A program made the translations under genes and the position numbers. From Humulus lupulus (lineage: Eukaryota > Streptophyta > Magnoliopsida > Rosales > Cannabaceae): 64,000 nt of DNA. Shown piece by piece: positions 1 through 11,012 of the stretch. Location of the stretch: positions 105,239,868 to 105,303,867 of the forward strand of contig NC_084797.1 of the NCBI RefSeq assembly GCF_963169125.1, given 5' to 3'. The first letter of the stretch is position 1. Each line of letters opens with the position of its first letter. Below the pieces are notes generated by a model. The model saw only the letters and a list, made by a program, of their open reading frames with translations, was not told where the DNA came from and searched no databases.

Positions 1-530
1 GAACTAAGTTTAAAATCATTTAAAATCCTAGACGTAACCAGATCTGAAATTTAGAAGCTTGAAAAAATTGATTATTCAATGGCTTTTAAATTTTGAATTT
101 TTAATAAACTCAGCACGAACTAAATTTAAAATCATTTAAAATCCTGGACGTAACCAGGTCTGAAACTTAAAAGCTTGGAAAATTTGAATATTCAATGGCT
201 TCTTAAAGCTTGAGTGTTCAATAAACCTAGCACGAACTATTTTTAAAATCCTGGACGTAACCAGGTCCGAAATTTAGAAGCTTGGAAAAATTGATTATTC
301 AAAGGCTTTTTAAAGTTCGAATTATCAATAAACCCAATGCAAACTAAATTTAAAATCATTCAAAATCCTGGACGTAACCAGGTTCGAAACATAGAAGTTT
401 GGAAAAATTGATTATTCAACAGCTTCTTAAAGCTCGAGTTTTAATCAACTTAACGCGAACTAAGTTTCAAACATTAAAAACCCTGGATATAACCAGGTTC
501 GAGGCTTGATTCTTGACAGGTATAGTACAA
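1..530. repeat. Tandem repeat, unit about 115 bp, 4-5 copies
   Basis: Units begin near 1, 118, 235, 341 and 457, each opening with a variant of GAACTAAGTTTAAAATCATT. Each carries the core CCTGGACGTAACCAGG, whose ends are an inverted repeat (CCTGG/CCAGG). The last unit is degenerate. The third is shortened by about 10 bp. No coding potential is seen. The array is contiguous, once the LTR at 640-5326 is removed, with the 3' side of the minus-strand element at 5.3-10.07 kb, so it may belong to that element's downstream part (inference). Confidence 0.85.
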
Positions 531-690
531 ATAACCAAACAAAAACTTGGATATAACCAATCTCAATAAAATCTATCTTGATCTAAAAATCGATTCCTAA
601 AATCTCGAATGTACAAATCTAAGGATTCACAAGCATGAGTGTAACGACCCAAAATCGCTATTAAGGCTTAAGGGCCTAGATTGTGTGCCA

Positions 691-704
691 GGGGGGGGGG
701 GGGG
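691..704 (+). repeat. Poly-G run, 14 G
   Basis: Fourteen consecutive G follow GTGTGCCA near the start of the outer LTR. The other LTRs here have GGAGGG or similar at this place, so the run is an expansion of a short G-rich stretch, or a sequencing or assembly artefact. Confidence 0.9.
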
Positions 705-2191
705 ATGTTGGGATTTATGTGTGATTTTATGAGTTAAATGCATGGTTATGATTTAGAGTGTGTTATATGACTATTTGATTATTTGAGATGCATGACTATG
801 TGTTTAGTATGCATGTTTAGGTAAAATAAATATGCATGGGGACCCCGTTTGTGTGATAGGGGTAAATTGGTAATTTTAGCCCGCTTAGGGCATATATGTG
901 ATAATTGTATTATGTGATTTGTACCACGTGAGTGTGGCGTTTTTATTGTGATGCACGTGCCGAGACGGTCCTAGAGAGCAAGTTAACTTAAAAGTCACAA
1001 CGGGACTTTATACCCGGCTCGGGAGGAGCCCAGGGGTACTTTGGGAATTTTGTGGTTAAGTAGAGAATTAGCGGTTGATGGTTATTGGTGATTTAGTAAC
1101 CTGGGTAACCATTAGTTACTGCTGAGAGTAACAAGTTTAGGTGAAAGAAATGGTAGAATTGCAATATAGGAGAAAGGACTAGAGTGCCCTTGAGGTTTAG
1201 TTAGCAAAGGGTTTTGATGAAGGGGTAAAATGGTCATTTGGCTGGGAATTTGATATGTTGCAGCTGGGTAATAAGGGGTACACGGTTTGGGGCTTGGTCA
1301 TATTTTGGTTTTGTTAAAGAATAGAGAGAAGAAAAGCTAGAGGAAAAGCTAGGGCAAGAAGAAGAAGAAGATGAGTGAAGGAGCTGAAATTGGAGACTTA
1401 GGAGATGAAGGAAGCTTAGGGTTGGATTCTTCATTCAAGGTAAGGGTTCTATGTAATTTAAGGCTTGTTTCTGTTATGGTTTGAGGAATTTAAGCATGGT
1501 TTAAGTTTGAGTTTTGGGTTTTTATTTTCTGAAGTTGAAATCAAAGATGTGGATTTTTGGGGATTTGATTGTGTGTTTGGGTTTCTTTGATGATGTTTCT
1601 GAGTTGTTAGATGGTCTATGTGGGGTTTTGATTTGGTTTTGGGGCTTGGGTACCTGCTTGGGATGATTTGGAGTGGTGTTAGCTCGGGGAAAATGCAGGG
1701 AGAAACCCAGAAATCTGGGTTTCGCGTAGGAGCGTCGCGGCCCTGTTCTTGGGCGCCGCGGCGCGAGGCTATTTCTGGGCAGAGGGAGGCTTCTGACTTG
1801 CTGGGCGCCGCGGCCCTATTGAGCAGGGTGCCGCGGCCCTCTTGGGTGGCGCCACGGCGCTAGGCCATTTTCAGGACTTGAAATTTTGCATTTTTGAGCT
1901 TTTGCTCCGGGGGTTCGGGGGATGTTTCCAATGATTTGTTTTAGGAATTTGGGAGTCCCGAGAGTGTGGGATTGGTCCCGGGAAGTGGTTTTGAATTGAT
2001 TAGTATTAAAGGATGTTTTATGTGTGTTGTGACTAGGCTATTGGAGAGGCTCGTGCTAGAGGACCGTGCTCGTGACTTTGGTGCATTGTGAAGCTCGGGA
2101 TACAGGTAAGAAAACTGTAGCACCCGAGAATAGGGCATGGGCCCATAGTGTTATTGCAGGGCATGGACCTAGATTGTATTGTGTGCTAATG

Positions 2192-4548
2192 TGTAACGAC
2201 CCAAATTCGCTAGTAAGGCTTAAGGGCCTTGATTAGTATGCCTGGAGGGCCTAATGGAGATTATGTGTGGTTTTAGTAATTTAGATGCGTGATTATGATT
2301 TAAAGCATGTTATATGATTACTTGAGTATTTGAGATGCATGACTATGTGTGTTAGTGTGCATATAGGCCCAGATTAGGTTAGAAGGGCATAATCGTAATC
2401 TTGGCCATTATGGGCATAACTGCTTTGATATATGTGATAATTGTTGAGACCACATTATTATGTGGATATATTCGCGATCAGTGACTCGAGACGATCCTAG
2501 TGAGCAAAGTAGTGGAAAAGCCATAGCGGGGATTTATACCCGGCTCGGGGTGAGCTCAGGGGTATAAATGGGAATTTAGTGGATGAGCTGGAGATTATTA
2601 TAACATTGAGGAATGCTATTGGTGATTAATTAGGTATCGGGAATTAAGCGAGAAATAATAGAGACACTCGAGGAAGTAGCGGGAATTGGGCAAAATGACT
2701 AAAATGCCCTTAAGTGGATTAAAGGACTAGAGTTAATAGGGAGGGCATAAAGGTCATTTGATTCTTAAGGATGGGTATTACTGAGGTTTTAAGTTAGTGG
2801 AATTTGTAGAATATCAAAGGAGTCTGAAAAAGAAGGGAAAAGAAAGAGGGAAAACAGAGAGAGTTTCTCTAAGTCAGTTTACACTTTCCTTCACCTGTTT
2901 CTTGAGAATTTCTGGAGTAAAGCTTAGAGAAGAGCTGGGATAACTAAACATCAAGGATCTTGACCTAAGACTAAGGAATTGGTAGAGGTTTAGCTGGGTT
3001 TCACTAACACTTGAGGTAAGATTCTAGAGTTCATCCATTTCTGTTTCTGGTTTTTAAGTTATGGTACTTGAGTTTAATTGAATGGAACTTTGGGGAATTC
3101 AGGCTTAAGGCTGAGGAATAGCAAGCCAAGGGAGCCTAGGGATAGCTTGTGGGCGAAATTCTATCAAAGGTATGAATTCTAAGCTCTAATTCTGTTGTTC
3201 AACTGGTTTATGTTGGGTTTAGAGTTTGGAGGTGGCTATGGTGAATTTTGAGTTTGTGATTGCATATGCTTGGGTTTTAGATGTTTAGGGTGCTTGGGAT
3301 GAGTGGAGTGTGGTCATGAAGTTGTTTTTAAGTTTGGGTAAGAGTTGGAAGAGGTTTGGTTGAGGTTGGCTCGAGAAAAATCGCATAAGGGAAATTTTGG
3401 TGTTGGGCTGTCTGTGACTAGCGCTACAGCGCTAGCCTTTGGGCGCTGTAGCGCTAGGGCTTTTTGCTGGAAGGGTTTTGGTTTCTGTCTGTAGCGCTAT
3501 AGTGCCCTCCCAAGAGCGCTGTAGCGCTACCCTGCCTTCTGAAGGGGATTTTGGGATAATTTGCAAGGGTTTTTGACCTAGGGTTTGGGGTTTGGTTCCA
3601 CCACCTTGTTTGGTGGAACTAGGACATCCCGGGGGCTCGGGATTGGCCCCGGGGCTAGGTTTTGAACTTGAGGGTTGATGATGACTTTGGCCATGATTGT
3701 GTTTAGGTGAGCGCTAGGGCTCGAGTGGGATCGTGCTCAAGGTGTCGAAGGATCAAAGCTATTGAATTGAAAGGTAAGAGAACTGCACCTGGTTATATGA
3801 TTGTGATGGGACTAAGTGCTCCCGAGATTTGTATCATGTCAATGTTGGTATCACGCCATGGGACATGTAAAAGCGGTCTAAGAGTGCCGTACATACTAAT
3901 AGCGCACAGAGCGCGACTCGGCCATTGGGAGCCATGAACACTGGGATAACAGAGGGAGCAGCCTGTGAGCGCTAGCCCTGGTTATCATTTATAAATTGTG
4001 CATGTAATGTGTTGATGTATCTAGTATGTGGAATACTTGACTATATTGAATGGTTATTTGACTGAGGCTATGTGACGCAACGTGAGATATTGACTTGTCT
4101 GATAATTGCTTATGCTTTGTTGATATTGTGTTTTCTTGCTGGGCCTTGGCTCACGGGTTCTACGTGGTGCAGGTAAAGGCAATGGCAAGTTGGACTAAGC
4201 CTGAGGTGGAGAGCTCCGAGGTGAAATGTACATAGCCAGGTGTTCGATCACCACGATCGAGGAGGGGACCAGGACAGAGATTACCTAACCGCTTGTTTTG
4301 CCTTAGTATGGCTGGATATTGTACCTGAGTATTGTAACTTTTGTAAATGATCTTTAAACTTGTATTTTTGGGATCCCGTGTAAACAAATAGTGTTTCTTA
4401 ACGAAAAATGTGACTTATGAGACCAAAATGCTTTAACCCTAGTCCCTTTGAAACTTCTGCAACACAATTTTAATTAAATGACTTGATTAGCAAGTCTGGC
4501 ACTTTAAAAACACACAGTGTAACGGTCTTGGCTATCCAGGGCGTTACA
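2192..4548 (+). mobile_element. Nested solo LTR (gypsy type, subfamily B)
   Basis: It starts TGTAACGACCC at 2192 and ends CAGGGCGTTACA at 4548 (2357 bp). The perfect target duplication TAATG lies at 2187-2191 and 4549-4553, so it inserted into the outer LTR after that LTR existed. It carries palindromic GCGCTGTAGCGCTA repeats (about 3411-3535) and a GCGCACAGAGCGCG stretch near 3901. Its end is shared with the solo LTR at 40312-42601. No internal coding region remains. Confidence 0.92.
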
Positions 4549-4930
4549 TAATGTATAACCTTAAATGAATTATTATATGTTGAATGATTATTTCGAAATG
4601 TATTATATGTGTGATTATAGTGCAATGAACGGCTAAGGCCGAGAGCGGCAAGGCCGAGAACGGCAATGGAGCCGAGAACGGCGAAAGGCCGAGAACAGCA
4701 GTGGGGCCGGAAGTAACACTTAGCACCTGGGATGCTTATAGTCAGGGTAGGACCCAGTGGATAAATGTGATATCCTTACGGTGAGGACTGAGACCCCAGG
4801 CTTTGGTAAGGTTTCGGGGGCGGCACGGCCGTGTTTGCTTAGTCTAATGGTTGACCTGTTTATCTGTGGACTATCTGGTATGATTAACTGTATAATTTGC
4901 ATATGTTATGTGCTGCATGAGTTTTCTTGC

Positions 4931-4967
4931 TGGGCTTCGGCTCACGGGTGCTCTGTGTTGCAGGTAA
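4931..4967 (+). other. Conserved LTR module: UUCG hairpin plus CAG|GTAAG
   Basis: TGGGC-TTCG-GCTCA (4931-4944) would fold as RNA into a 5-bp stem closing a C(UUCG)G tetraloop. CAGGTAAG follows at 4961. The same arrangement recurs at 4140-4177, 28882-28919, 35937-35975 and 42192-42229 in LTRs that differ widely elsewhere. Confidence 0.7.
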
Positions 4968-5494
4968 GGGCATAATTTGAGTCAACCAGCCATGAGTACG
5001 GAGAGCGTGAAGCGATGCGTACATGATTGGCCTGCCCGACTGCTTTGGTTGGGGGTTTATTCGAGAAATGGCTGTAATAATCTATGATTTTTATAACTGA
5101 TCAACTGTAAACTTATTTCAAGATGTAAATAGTTTTCAAACCTTATTTTGGGATCCCAAACGTTTAATGCTAGAAGTTTTTAATGAAACAACGCATTTTT
5201 AAGGATTACAGCCTTATCTTTTAATTAGTCACACTTTCGTTTTAAAAACCTCGATTAGCGAGTCTTTGCACACTGTTTTGTCTTAAAACTCACTTGGTAA
5301 CGGCTCTAAGGAAGTAGGGCGTTACAATGAGAGATAATAAAGGAAAGATAAGTGGATCAAAAGATGGATATATATTGAAATAAAGCCAATAAATTACATG
5401 AGGAGAAAAAACCTCGAACTGGGCCCGAAAGCAATTTTTTAATATCAAAAAAATGTTAAACAATTACAAACAAAAAATAAATACAAAGGGGATA

Positions 5495-7735
5495 TCATTG
5501 GGCTCCATCAGCTCGCCCCGAAGATATGACCTCCTCGCCATCTCCCTCCGTCATTCCAAACACATCACCAGTCTCTGACAGTTGTTGCAAGAGCCGAGCC
5601 TTGAATTTTGCAAGGTACGGATCCCACAGCCCGAATTTCATGAGAGACAAGTTCTCATCCGAGTTGAAGGCCCAACAATGGTACAACATCTCTTCCATGG
5701 CCGATGATGATGTTGCTTTTTCTTCTTTGGTTGTGACTTCAGCCTCGAGCAACTTTGCTTTGACCTCATCAACCTCGGCCTGAAGTTGTGCAATTTGAGC
5801 TTGGGAGGCAAACAATGCAGTCTTTGGAACCTACTCGTTTTCTTGGGATGACGCGAGAGCAGCCCTGGCATCATGCTCATTCTTCTGAGCAGCCGTCAAA
5901 GCAGCTTTGGCGGCCTGCTCGCCTTCTTGAGTAGAAGTCAAGGCGGCACGTTCCTCGATGGTCCTCAAATCCCTCACGCTGACGTTGTAGGCGTGCCCCA
6001 CCATGTGAGTCGTAGTCTCATAAACGATACCCCGAAAGGCTTCAGGGATCTTCTCTAGGTCCTGAGGGTTTACTGGTGTATTCGGACGGTGGGGTCTTGG
6101 CGCCTCGGTCTGTATAACTTGAGGGGCCATGAAGCGAGGTAGGGGAGGAGGAAGTTGCTCGGTAGTAACCTTAGCCACAGGAGTTGGCTCCCAAGTCAAG
6201 CTCGTCTCCTTATTTTTGGTGGGGGGTTTTGAGGTGTTCCCCGTTGCAGGGGTGGCCTTCTTCGTAAACCTGGGATTCTTTACGACGGGGCCCAAGCCGA
6301 CTTTCTTAGCCTAGATAGCAGCTCGGAGATCGGGGGCTCCTGGTTGTTCCATCTCTTCACCTGAAAAGAATAAAAGGAGTTAGTTCACAAAAATAATGTT
6401 TCAAAAAGAATTTATAAAGAAAGAAAACAAAGATCCTACCCTTTGGGTTGGGGGAGGAGTCTATTATCACCAGCTCGGGTGTTTTGACCGGAATAGGTAC
6501 GACCTCCAACCTTGGAACTAATGGATGAGAAGGGGAATCTACAGTTAATATTTCTAGGATCCTAAGGGGTTCAATGAATGTAGACGAGCTGATTTGGGTT
6601 AAAACGAACTAACCTAAAATCGGCAACAGCCCTATCTAATTCCCTAAAGGGGTATGAGTTACCTTGGCCGGAGGGGCCGACTGCTACCCCTGATGCAACT
6701 CGTTCTAGATCGAGTTCCCAGATAGCCTCGAGAGCCCGCATTTTTCACACTAAAGGCAGCTCGTCCTCTTCGTCCTCAATGGTCGGAAAGGCCTCTTAAG
6801 AGGATGCGAGCTCGGGGATCGTCAGAAGGGTAGCCCGAGTCCGCAAGGCCTATATTTGACCTTCACTGATCAACTGGCAGGCCAGCATCGTGACATCATT
6901 CACGACCTGGCGATAGTCCTTTTCATTGGGGGGAAGTCTAGATAGCTTCTCATACTGGCCCCTAAGGGTCACAGACTTTTCCGTCCTCGCAAATATGGCT
7001 GCACGAGAAACAGATTCAATCAAGACATGTACAAAAAAAAGTCTTAAAGGAACAAAAATTCATTAATTAAATTTGTAAAGATAAGGAACTGACGAAGTCA
7101 GTTGAAGTATCGATGTTCGCAGTTCTAGAATCCATTGGACATAAAGAACAAGTCTTTGTAGTCATTTGGATGACTTTGAAGCTCGATGACAGGGGCGGAG
7201 TTGGGAAACCACATGAGGTAATAGAATTCGTCACCTCGCCCTTTCTGATCAGGGCTAGCTTTGAGGCAGAAGAAGTACAGTATGTCTGCTGAGGTGGGGA
7301 CCTCCTACTTACGCTTAAAAAACATGTACTTCAACCCCACCAAAAGTGTATACGAATTTGGGGCGAGCTGGAATGGAGCAAGCTTCGCGTAATTCAAGAA
7401 ATTTGCGAAATATTGGTCCATGGGATGGAAGGCCCCAGCCTTCAAGTGCTCATCACTCCAAGCCGCAAAGTCGTCTCGGAGAGGGGAACAGCTCTGTTCC
7501 CCTTCGAACGCAGGACGGACAAGGAGAGTTCCAGCTTCGACCTCTATGTTGTGGCTTAACATAATCTTATTTACCCTCCCCTGGGTCGTGATCTTTGAAA
7601 TGATACGCTCAGCCTTGAAGTATGTGTTGGGGTCAACTACGAGCTCCCTCTCCACCATCGGACTGAAGTGCGAGATGGGAGATTATGGAGCGATCTTCTT
7701 CCCCTTGTTCTTATGTTGAGAGGACGAGCTCGAGG
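5495..7735 (-). pseudogene. PF04195-like 'putative gypsy type transposon' protein, broken copy
   Basis: Reading leftwards from about 7735, the protein opens with a Lys/Ser-rich start (PKKNASSSS). At the expected start position ATG reads ACG. A TAA follows within about 25 codons. Then comes the recognisable core: KAERIISKI, WSDEHLKAGAFHP, FANFLNYAKLAPFQLAPNSY. A conserved Trp codon is TAG just left of 7305, and the frame continues EVPTSADILYFFCLKASP. After degraded middle exons, 5831-6295 encodes a Pro-rich stretch and Ala/Gln/Glu repeats (AALTAAQ, AALASSQ) that look like a coiled coil. The segment 5495-5815 is the C-terminal part. The same protein is coded at 62620-63915 (plus strand). I recognise the family as PF04195 from memory. 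Its biochemical role is not known to me. Confidence 0.75.
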
Positions 7736-7756
7736 CATTCTTCTTTGGGGCGTTCT

Positions 7757-8780
7757 GTTGGGAAACTTCATATAGGATCATTATTTATTTTCATGTAGAT
7801 CTAATATTAAACAAATTAATATGAGATAACCTAGAACATGTTTCTAAAATTGAATTCAAAGAGAAACAATGATAAGAATACTTACATTATACGCAGCGAA
7901 ATGAATGAGTCCTTCCTTCAATTTCTCTAACCCTTGTATCCTTTTTGTCGCAGAGTATTACCAAGAAACTGAACCGATCTTCTATAATCTTCACAGTCTT
8001 CCAAAGTATCCTTAGAATCACCTAGACGAGAGTGGGAAATTCTCAACACATAAGATAGACACAGAGAGAAGAAGAGAAAATAACAAAGAGGCTCAGAAAA
8101 TGACTTGTGCTTAGAGAGAATCTAAAAACTATCAGAAAACCAGTGTCTGTCGTCTTGTGACTTATGAACTTATGTTTTCATCTCTTACTTAGCACTCCTT
8201 TTATAGACTCAATTAGGTCATTTATTAAATTAAAAAATCAATAAAATAATAGTCAATTCACAGCTCTAGGTCAAAATTATCATTGGCTTTAGGCCCGTGA
8301 AATTTTTCATTTGATTATAAGCCCATTGGACTTAAAATCAAGGCCTGTATTATTTTCTATTGATTTAATTATTTAATTAATTTATCAAATTAGTTATTTA
8401 TAATTTGAACCTTGATTTAAACTTATTTATTAATTTGGATACCATTTATCTTAATTAATAAATCTGCCATAATTTCTCTTTTCTTCTTTATATTACATAA
8501 CTCTATGAAACTATCCAAAATTGACCTAGTCAACTTTGATAATTCTAATTGATAATTAATCACCCAAGAAAACATAACCTCTAAGCTATCTGGTTCTAAA
8601 CCTTTTCCCTTCATTTCCTTTACCTCGAATGGGTATTTTTTAAATTAATTCACCATTAGAGTTACCCAGATTCACCCAAAAGTTTTCCAGTTTTATGAGC
8701 GTCTTATGTCTAAGACATTTTTGGACTCACCCGTTGAACCTAAGTCAAAACCTTTCCCTAAGAACATTTAGAAATAGCCT
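7757..8780 (-). mobile_element. Copia-type LTR insertion (right boundary approximate)
   Basis: On the plus strand the sequence starts TGTTGGGAAACTTC at 7757. It contains GCAGCG near the transcript-start side (7890-7900) and an AT-rich stretch with GACCTAGTCAACTTTGATAA (about 8522). The same blocks occur at 42620-43250 (GACCTAGTCAACTTGATA), so both belong to one LTR family lying in minus orientation. I could not find a matching target duplication. The insertion separates the promoter and leader of the surrounding element from its coding region. Confidence 0.55.
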
Positions 8781-9072
8781 AACAGCAACTACAATGAGTG
8801 TTGCAGGTGAACATGGTGAGGAACAGAAATTCCATTGGATAAAAAAAAAAGAAGAAAAAAAAAACTCTTCAAACCAAAGAATGAGATACTTACAAGAAGT
8901 GTGTTCGCTGACGGTAAGATGAAGACTCGACAACGGGAAGCTCCTGGAAAGCTTCTGAATGACTGGGCACGATGAACGGTTTTGGGGATTCTGGGAAAGA
9001 AGGGCAGTTTTGGAAGTTCCTAAAAAGGAAAAATTTTAAATGCAAAGGTGGTGCAGTTTGAAATTTGGCCAT

Positions 9073-9084
9073 CTTATTTATACG
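9073..9084 (-). promoter_or_regulatory. TATA box of the minus-strand PF04195-type element
   Basis: On the minus strand TACGTATAAATAAGATGGCC matches TACGTATATATAAGGTTGGCC at 17434 and CACGTATATAAAAAGGGGGT at 61882. All are followed by GGCCA and a C/T-rich leader, so this is a conserved promoter core of the family. Confidence 0.7.
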
Positions 9085-10074
9085 TAAATTGTGGAAATTA
9101 ATCTGAGCCGTCCAGTTGGATTAGTTCAAGATCCAAGGGCCAAGATTAAATGGACCAAACGACGGCGAAAAGGTGACAAGACAATTATTGCAGTCCACGA
9201 CACCCGAAGAAACGCCAATTGCGATACACCACGTGTCTAGTACTCAAGTAGTGGGCACGCGTGGTTTTATGTAACAGAAGTCTAAAAGCCCGTACAGTGT
9301 AGGCCAGAAAGTGACGACGTCATACACGAGCAGGAGCTTGGGGGGCAAATGTTATACCATAATTTTAGCCCGAGTTCATTCACTCAACTCGGGTACAACT
9401 GGCAAATAAATATACAGAGAGATAACCAAGAGAATGATATCTACTTATTATCCACGTGGACAATTCGAGTTTCACGTGGTCATATGTGGTGTTAGGCGTC
9501 CTGGGTTTAACCCGAACTAAGGATGCAATGGCTATGAAGCGCAAGCTCAGATTGTTAAAGTAGTTGTCGAAGCACGAGCTTGGAAGAGATATCCAGCTCG
9601 TGGTAATTCTAGTATATTTCCTACTTAAGGATCCCCGGAGACTCGAGATCCCCTTATATATTTATTTATAACCGGACTGTCATATTTAAGATCACAGATA
9701 TTAGGAGTACATTTACATTGTGATCAAATCATATCTCAATATAAATGAGAATTATTTATATTAAATGTAATAATTATGTAACTGCGTGATTGACTCATGC
9801 GGTTACCCAAACCTGTCCATGAAACTCCCTTATAAATACTGGGAATATTGGAAACGAAAATGGATCATTATTCTGTAATATCAAAACTCTGCCACAATAG
9901 AGGGAGAAAGAGTAATAATATTGACTCGTGGACTAGGTGGATTTTAACCACTGAACCACGTAAAAGTTCTGTGTTCTTGAGTGAATTCATATTATTATTC
10001 ATTACGGTTTACTATTAAGCACTAATCTGCCTTATTATTTCTTAATACTCTGTTGGCAAAAAACTGCGTCAACA

Positions 10075-10690
10075 CATACCTCTTGCAATTTGTTGACGGA
10101 AAATATGGCCAATAACAACTTCTATAACAAACTAAAAAAATTATTAACATGAAACTCAAATAAAAACATAAAAGGTTTTTACATGAGTTTGCCTAAATAA
10201 TTTACCTAAGTTTATGGGTTAGTTTTATTTCTTATTTCCTCAAGAATCATGTCGCCACATTGTAGCACATGCTACTATCTGACCACCACTACTTGTTGGG
10301 AGCCTGTCAATTGCCAATGGCATGACATGTAAAGTAGGAATGATTTGGGGGACAAAAATGTAAATAGTGATGTAGCACTTTTGGATGTAAGAGAGAGAGA
10401 GAGCTCCAAAAAAAGGGAGTCAGAACCTTGGGAGCGAAGCATCAAGAAATACAATAGACAATGTTTATGAATTGTTTCTTCTTTCTTTCTAATAGTTCTA
10501 AAGCTATCCGACAGAGATATAAAATTACATGTAGAATATACACATAACATAAGGTAATTAAAGTTCGAATTAAGCTGACGATTTCTGCATGCATTGACGT
10601 CTTCTTCCAATGAAATTACCTTCTTGGTGGCTTTGGCAAACTCATTTTTTAAGGCCTCATTAAATCTCTTTACCATTCTCAAAATTTGGG
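10075..10690. other. AT-rich host sequence with an orphan exon-like ORF
   Basis: Just right of the element end lies CATACCTCTTGCAATT, which also occurs near 19733 and 50805, so this is a repeat family, possibly CACTA internal DNA. On the minus strand at about 10676-10580 an ATG opens a charged, helix-like peptide (start MVKRFNEALKNEFAKATKK) that loses protein-like character after about 31 residues. There is a TATA-like TATAAATA upstream at about 10740, although that stretch also contains an AATAAA that could serve ARPC5A. I do not recognise the peptide. It could be a first exon of an unknown gene or chance. Confidence 0.3.
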
Positions 10691-10737
10691 AGTAAAAATT
10701 TCTTCTGGTACCCCTCTCTTTCTCTTAGCTATGATCT

Positions 10738-10743
10738 TTATTT
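10738..10743 (-). terminator. Candidate poly(A) signal for ARPC5A
   Basis: AATAAA on the minus strand lies about 270 bp after the ARPC5A stop codon, a normal plant 3' UTR length. No other perfect signal was noticed nearer on that strand. Assignment is by position only. Confidence 0.4.
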
Positions 10744-11012
10744 ATAGAATATTGACTCACAGCCCTACCTTTAAGAAGTTTGTTACAATATTCTTTTTTC
10801 CCAAATGAGTACAGAAAATTTTCTTACCGCAATCCTCAACATGTTCATTGGAAAGAAATGCAGCTCAATGAATCAGAGTCTAAAGAAAATACAAATATCT
10901 GGAAACACCTTTGTGACTATGATTATAATTACCATAATGTCTTAAGAGGATAGCTCTAGTGAAATTCATTAAATGGAAGCCTTCTTTACTATCACTCCCA
11001 TAGTGATGGGAA

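Larger units (their letters stand above)
640..5326 (+). mobile_element. Outer solo LTR (gypsy type, subfamily A), split by a nested LTR
   Basis: The LTR starts TGTAACGACCC at 640 and ends GGGCGTTACA at 5326. The 5-bp target duplication ATGAG occurs at 635-639 and 5327-5331. After removing the nested insertion at 2192-4548 and one duplication copy, the LTR is about 2.3 kb. It carries a CGCGGCC-rich repeat cassette (about 1730-1862), short GGCCGAGAACGGC repeats (4626-4705) and the hairpin/CAG-GTAAG module (4931-4967). Its end, AAGGAAGTAGGGCGTTACA, matches the LTRs of the 27.1-36.3 kb element, so they share a lineage. No internal region remains, which is the usual result of LTR-LTR recombination. 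Confidence 0.9.
5332..10074 (-). mobile_element. Element with PF04195-like gene, minus strand (left end not found)
   Basis: The right boundary is firm. Read on the minus strand, the element starts at 10074 with TGTTGACGC, then TTTTGCCAACA: a terminal hairpin of the form TGTTGRCG...GCCAACA, shared with the copies starting at 16396 and 60857. Next come a TATA box (about 9075-9082), a leader ending in a GTAAGT donor near 8893, and then the coding region at 7735-5495. A copia-type LTR has inserted between leader and coding part (7757 to about 8780). The other end is not visible and may lie beyond position 1, with the tandem repeat at 1-530 inside the element. Confidence 0.65.

Noticed and set aside
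1234..1434. Minus-strand Ser/Phe-rich ORF
   Set aside because: Antisense of a purine-rich stretch inside an LTR (GAAGAAGAAG); low-complexity translation without homology to anything recognised.
3707..3937. 76-codon plus-strand ORF in the nested LTR
   Set aside because: Falls wholly within a solo LTR; the matching region of the 40.3-kb LTR is not open in the same way.
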